Shown here piece after piece: positions 33,314-33,410 of a stretch of DNA of 33,410 nt; position 1 is the first letter of the stretch, and every line of letters starts with the position of its first letter. Under the pieces are notes generated by a model. That model ran no database searches, had not been told where the DNA came from, and saw only the letters and a program-made list of their open reading frames with translations. Location of the stretch: positions 1 through 33,410 of the forward strand of contig CAKTUZ010000029.1 of NCBI GenBank assembly GCA_934621605.1, given 5' to 3'. The DNA is from an uncultured bacterium (GTDB taxonomy: Bacteria > Vulcanimicrobiota > Xenobia > Xenobiales > Xenobiaceae). The translations under genes and the position numbers were made by a program.

Positions 33314-33410
33314 CACATTTTCAAAAAAAATTATTTTCGTAAATTGCAATATTAAGTTGAACACTTTTCCATAGCCTGACATGAGCCGAGTATAATGCCC
33401 AATTCATAAT
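33314..33410. other. Right-edge AT-rich region
   Basis: About 100 bases upstream of the tRNA-fMet promoter. The DNA is AT-rich, with A- and T-runs at 33323-33336 that could act as an UP element on the minus strand. No open frame of useful length or clear hairpin is visible before the window ends. Confidence 0.4.

Overview
This 33.4-kb window is a dense stretch of bacterial chromosome with moderate-to-low GC content. It carries about 20 protein genes on both strands, two tRNA genes and many intrinsic terminators. There is no rRNA, CRISPR array, insertion sequence, integrase or phage gene, so it reads as core chromosome rather than a mobile island. A Gram-negative envelope is suggested by a periplasmic amidase, Sec signal peptides and a small lipoprotein. 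An anaerobic or microaerophilic life is suggested by an oxygen-labile Fe-S L-serine dehydratase next to a flavodiiron protein. DusA-type dihydrouridine synthase, RNase D and an RluE-like protein point to Proteobacteria, possibly a low-GC anaerobic gammaproteobacterial-type lineage. The YacL-like PIN-TRAM gene just ahead of ispD is an arrangement familiar from Firmicutes. I therefore do not name a taxon.

Layout. 1-331: edge region and leader of sdaA, with a terminator-like hairpin. 332-5403: sdaA (+), converging on a minus-strand pair ligA then a flavodiiron protein gene. 5506-12791: an AddAB-type helicase-nuclease pair encoded tail to tail, with the two stop codons overlapping. 13016-16966: a zinc-ribbon membrane protein (+), a secreted EF-hand protein (-) and a secreted beta-propeller protein (+). 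17149-19242: dusA and mrp, probably one operon. 19312-23164: on the minus strand, a PIN-TRAM / ispD / Trp-rich small protein operon, then an independent tRNA-Leu(CAA) unit, then rnd. 23294-27227: argS (-), an MFS exporter (+) and mscL with a zinc-ribbon tail (-). 27444-29601: an acidic protein gene followed one base later by a divergent RluE-like pseudouridine synthase with long basic tails (-). 29835-31063: a B3/B4-domain protein and a small lipoprotein (+). 31146-33241: an N-acetylmuramoyl-L-alanine amidase (-), preceded by initiator tRNA-fMet with a near-consensus promoter.

Most genes are housekeeping: DNA repair and ligation, tRNA modification and charging, isoprenoid and Fe-S cluster assembly, and cell wall turnover. 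I did not find a clear multi-gene novel defence or biosynthetic system. The best candidates for something undescribed are the acidic protein / degenerate RluE-like pair, the Trp-rich protein translationally coupled to ispD, the stand-alone secreted EF-hand protein resembling a module of large RTX-type proteins, the IspD with an inserted segment, and the possible attenuator ahead of sdaA.
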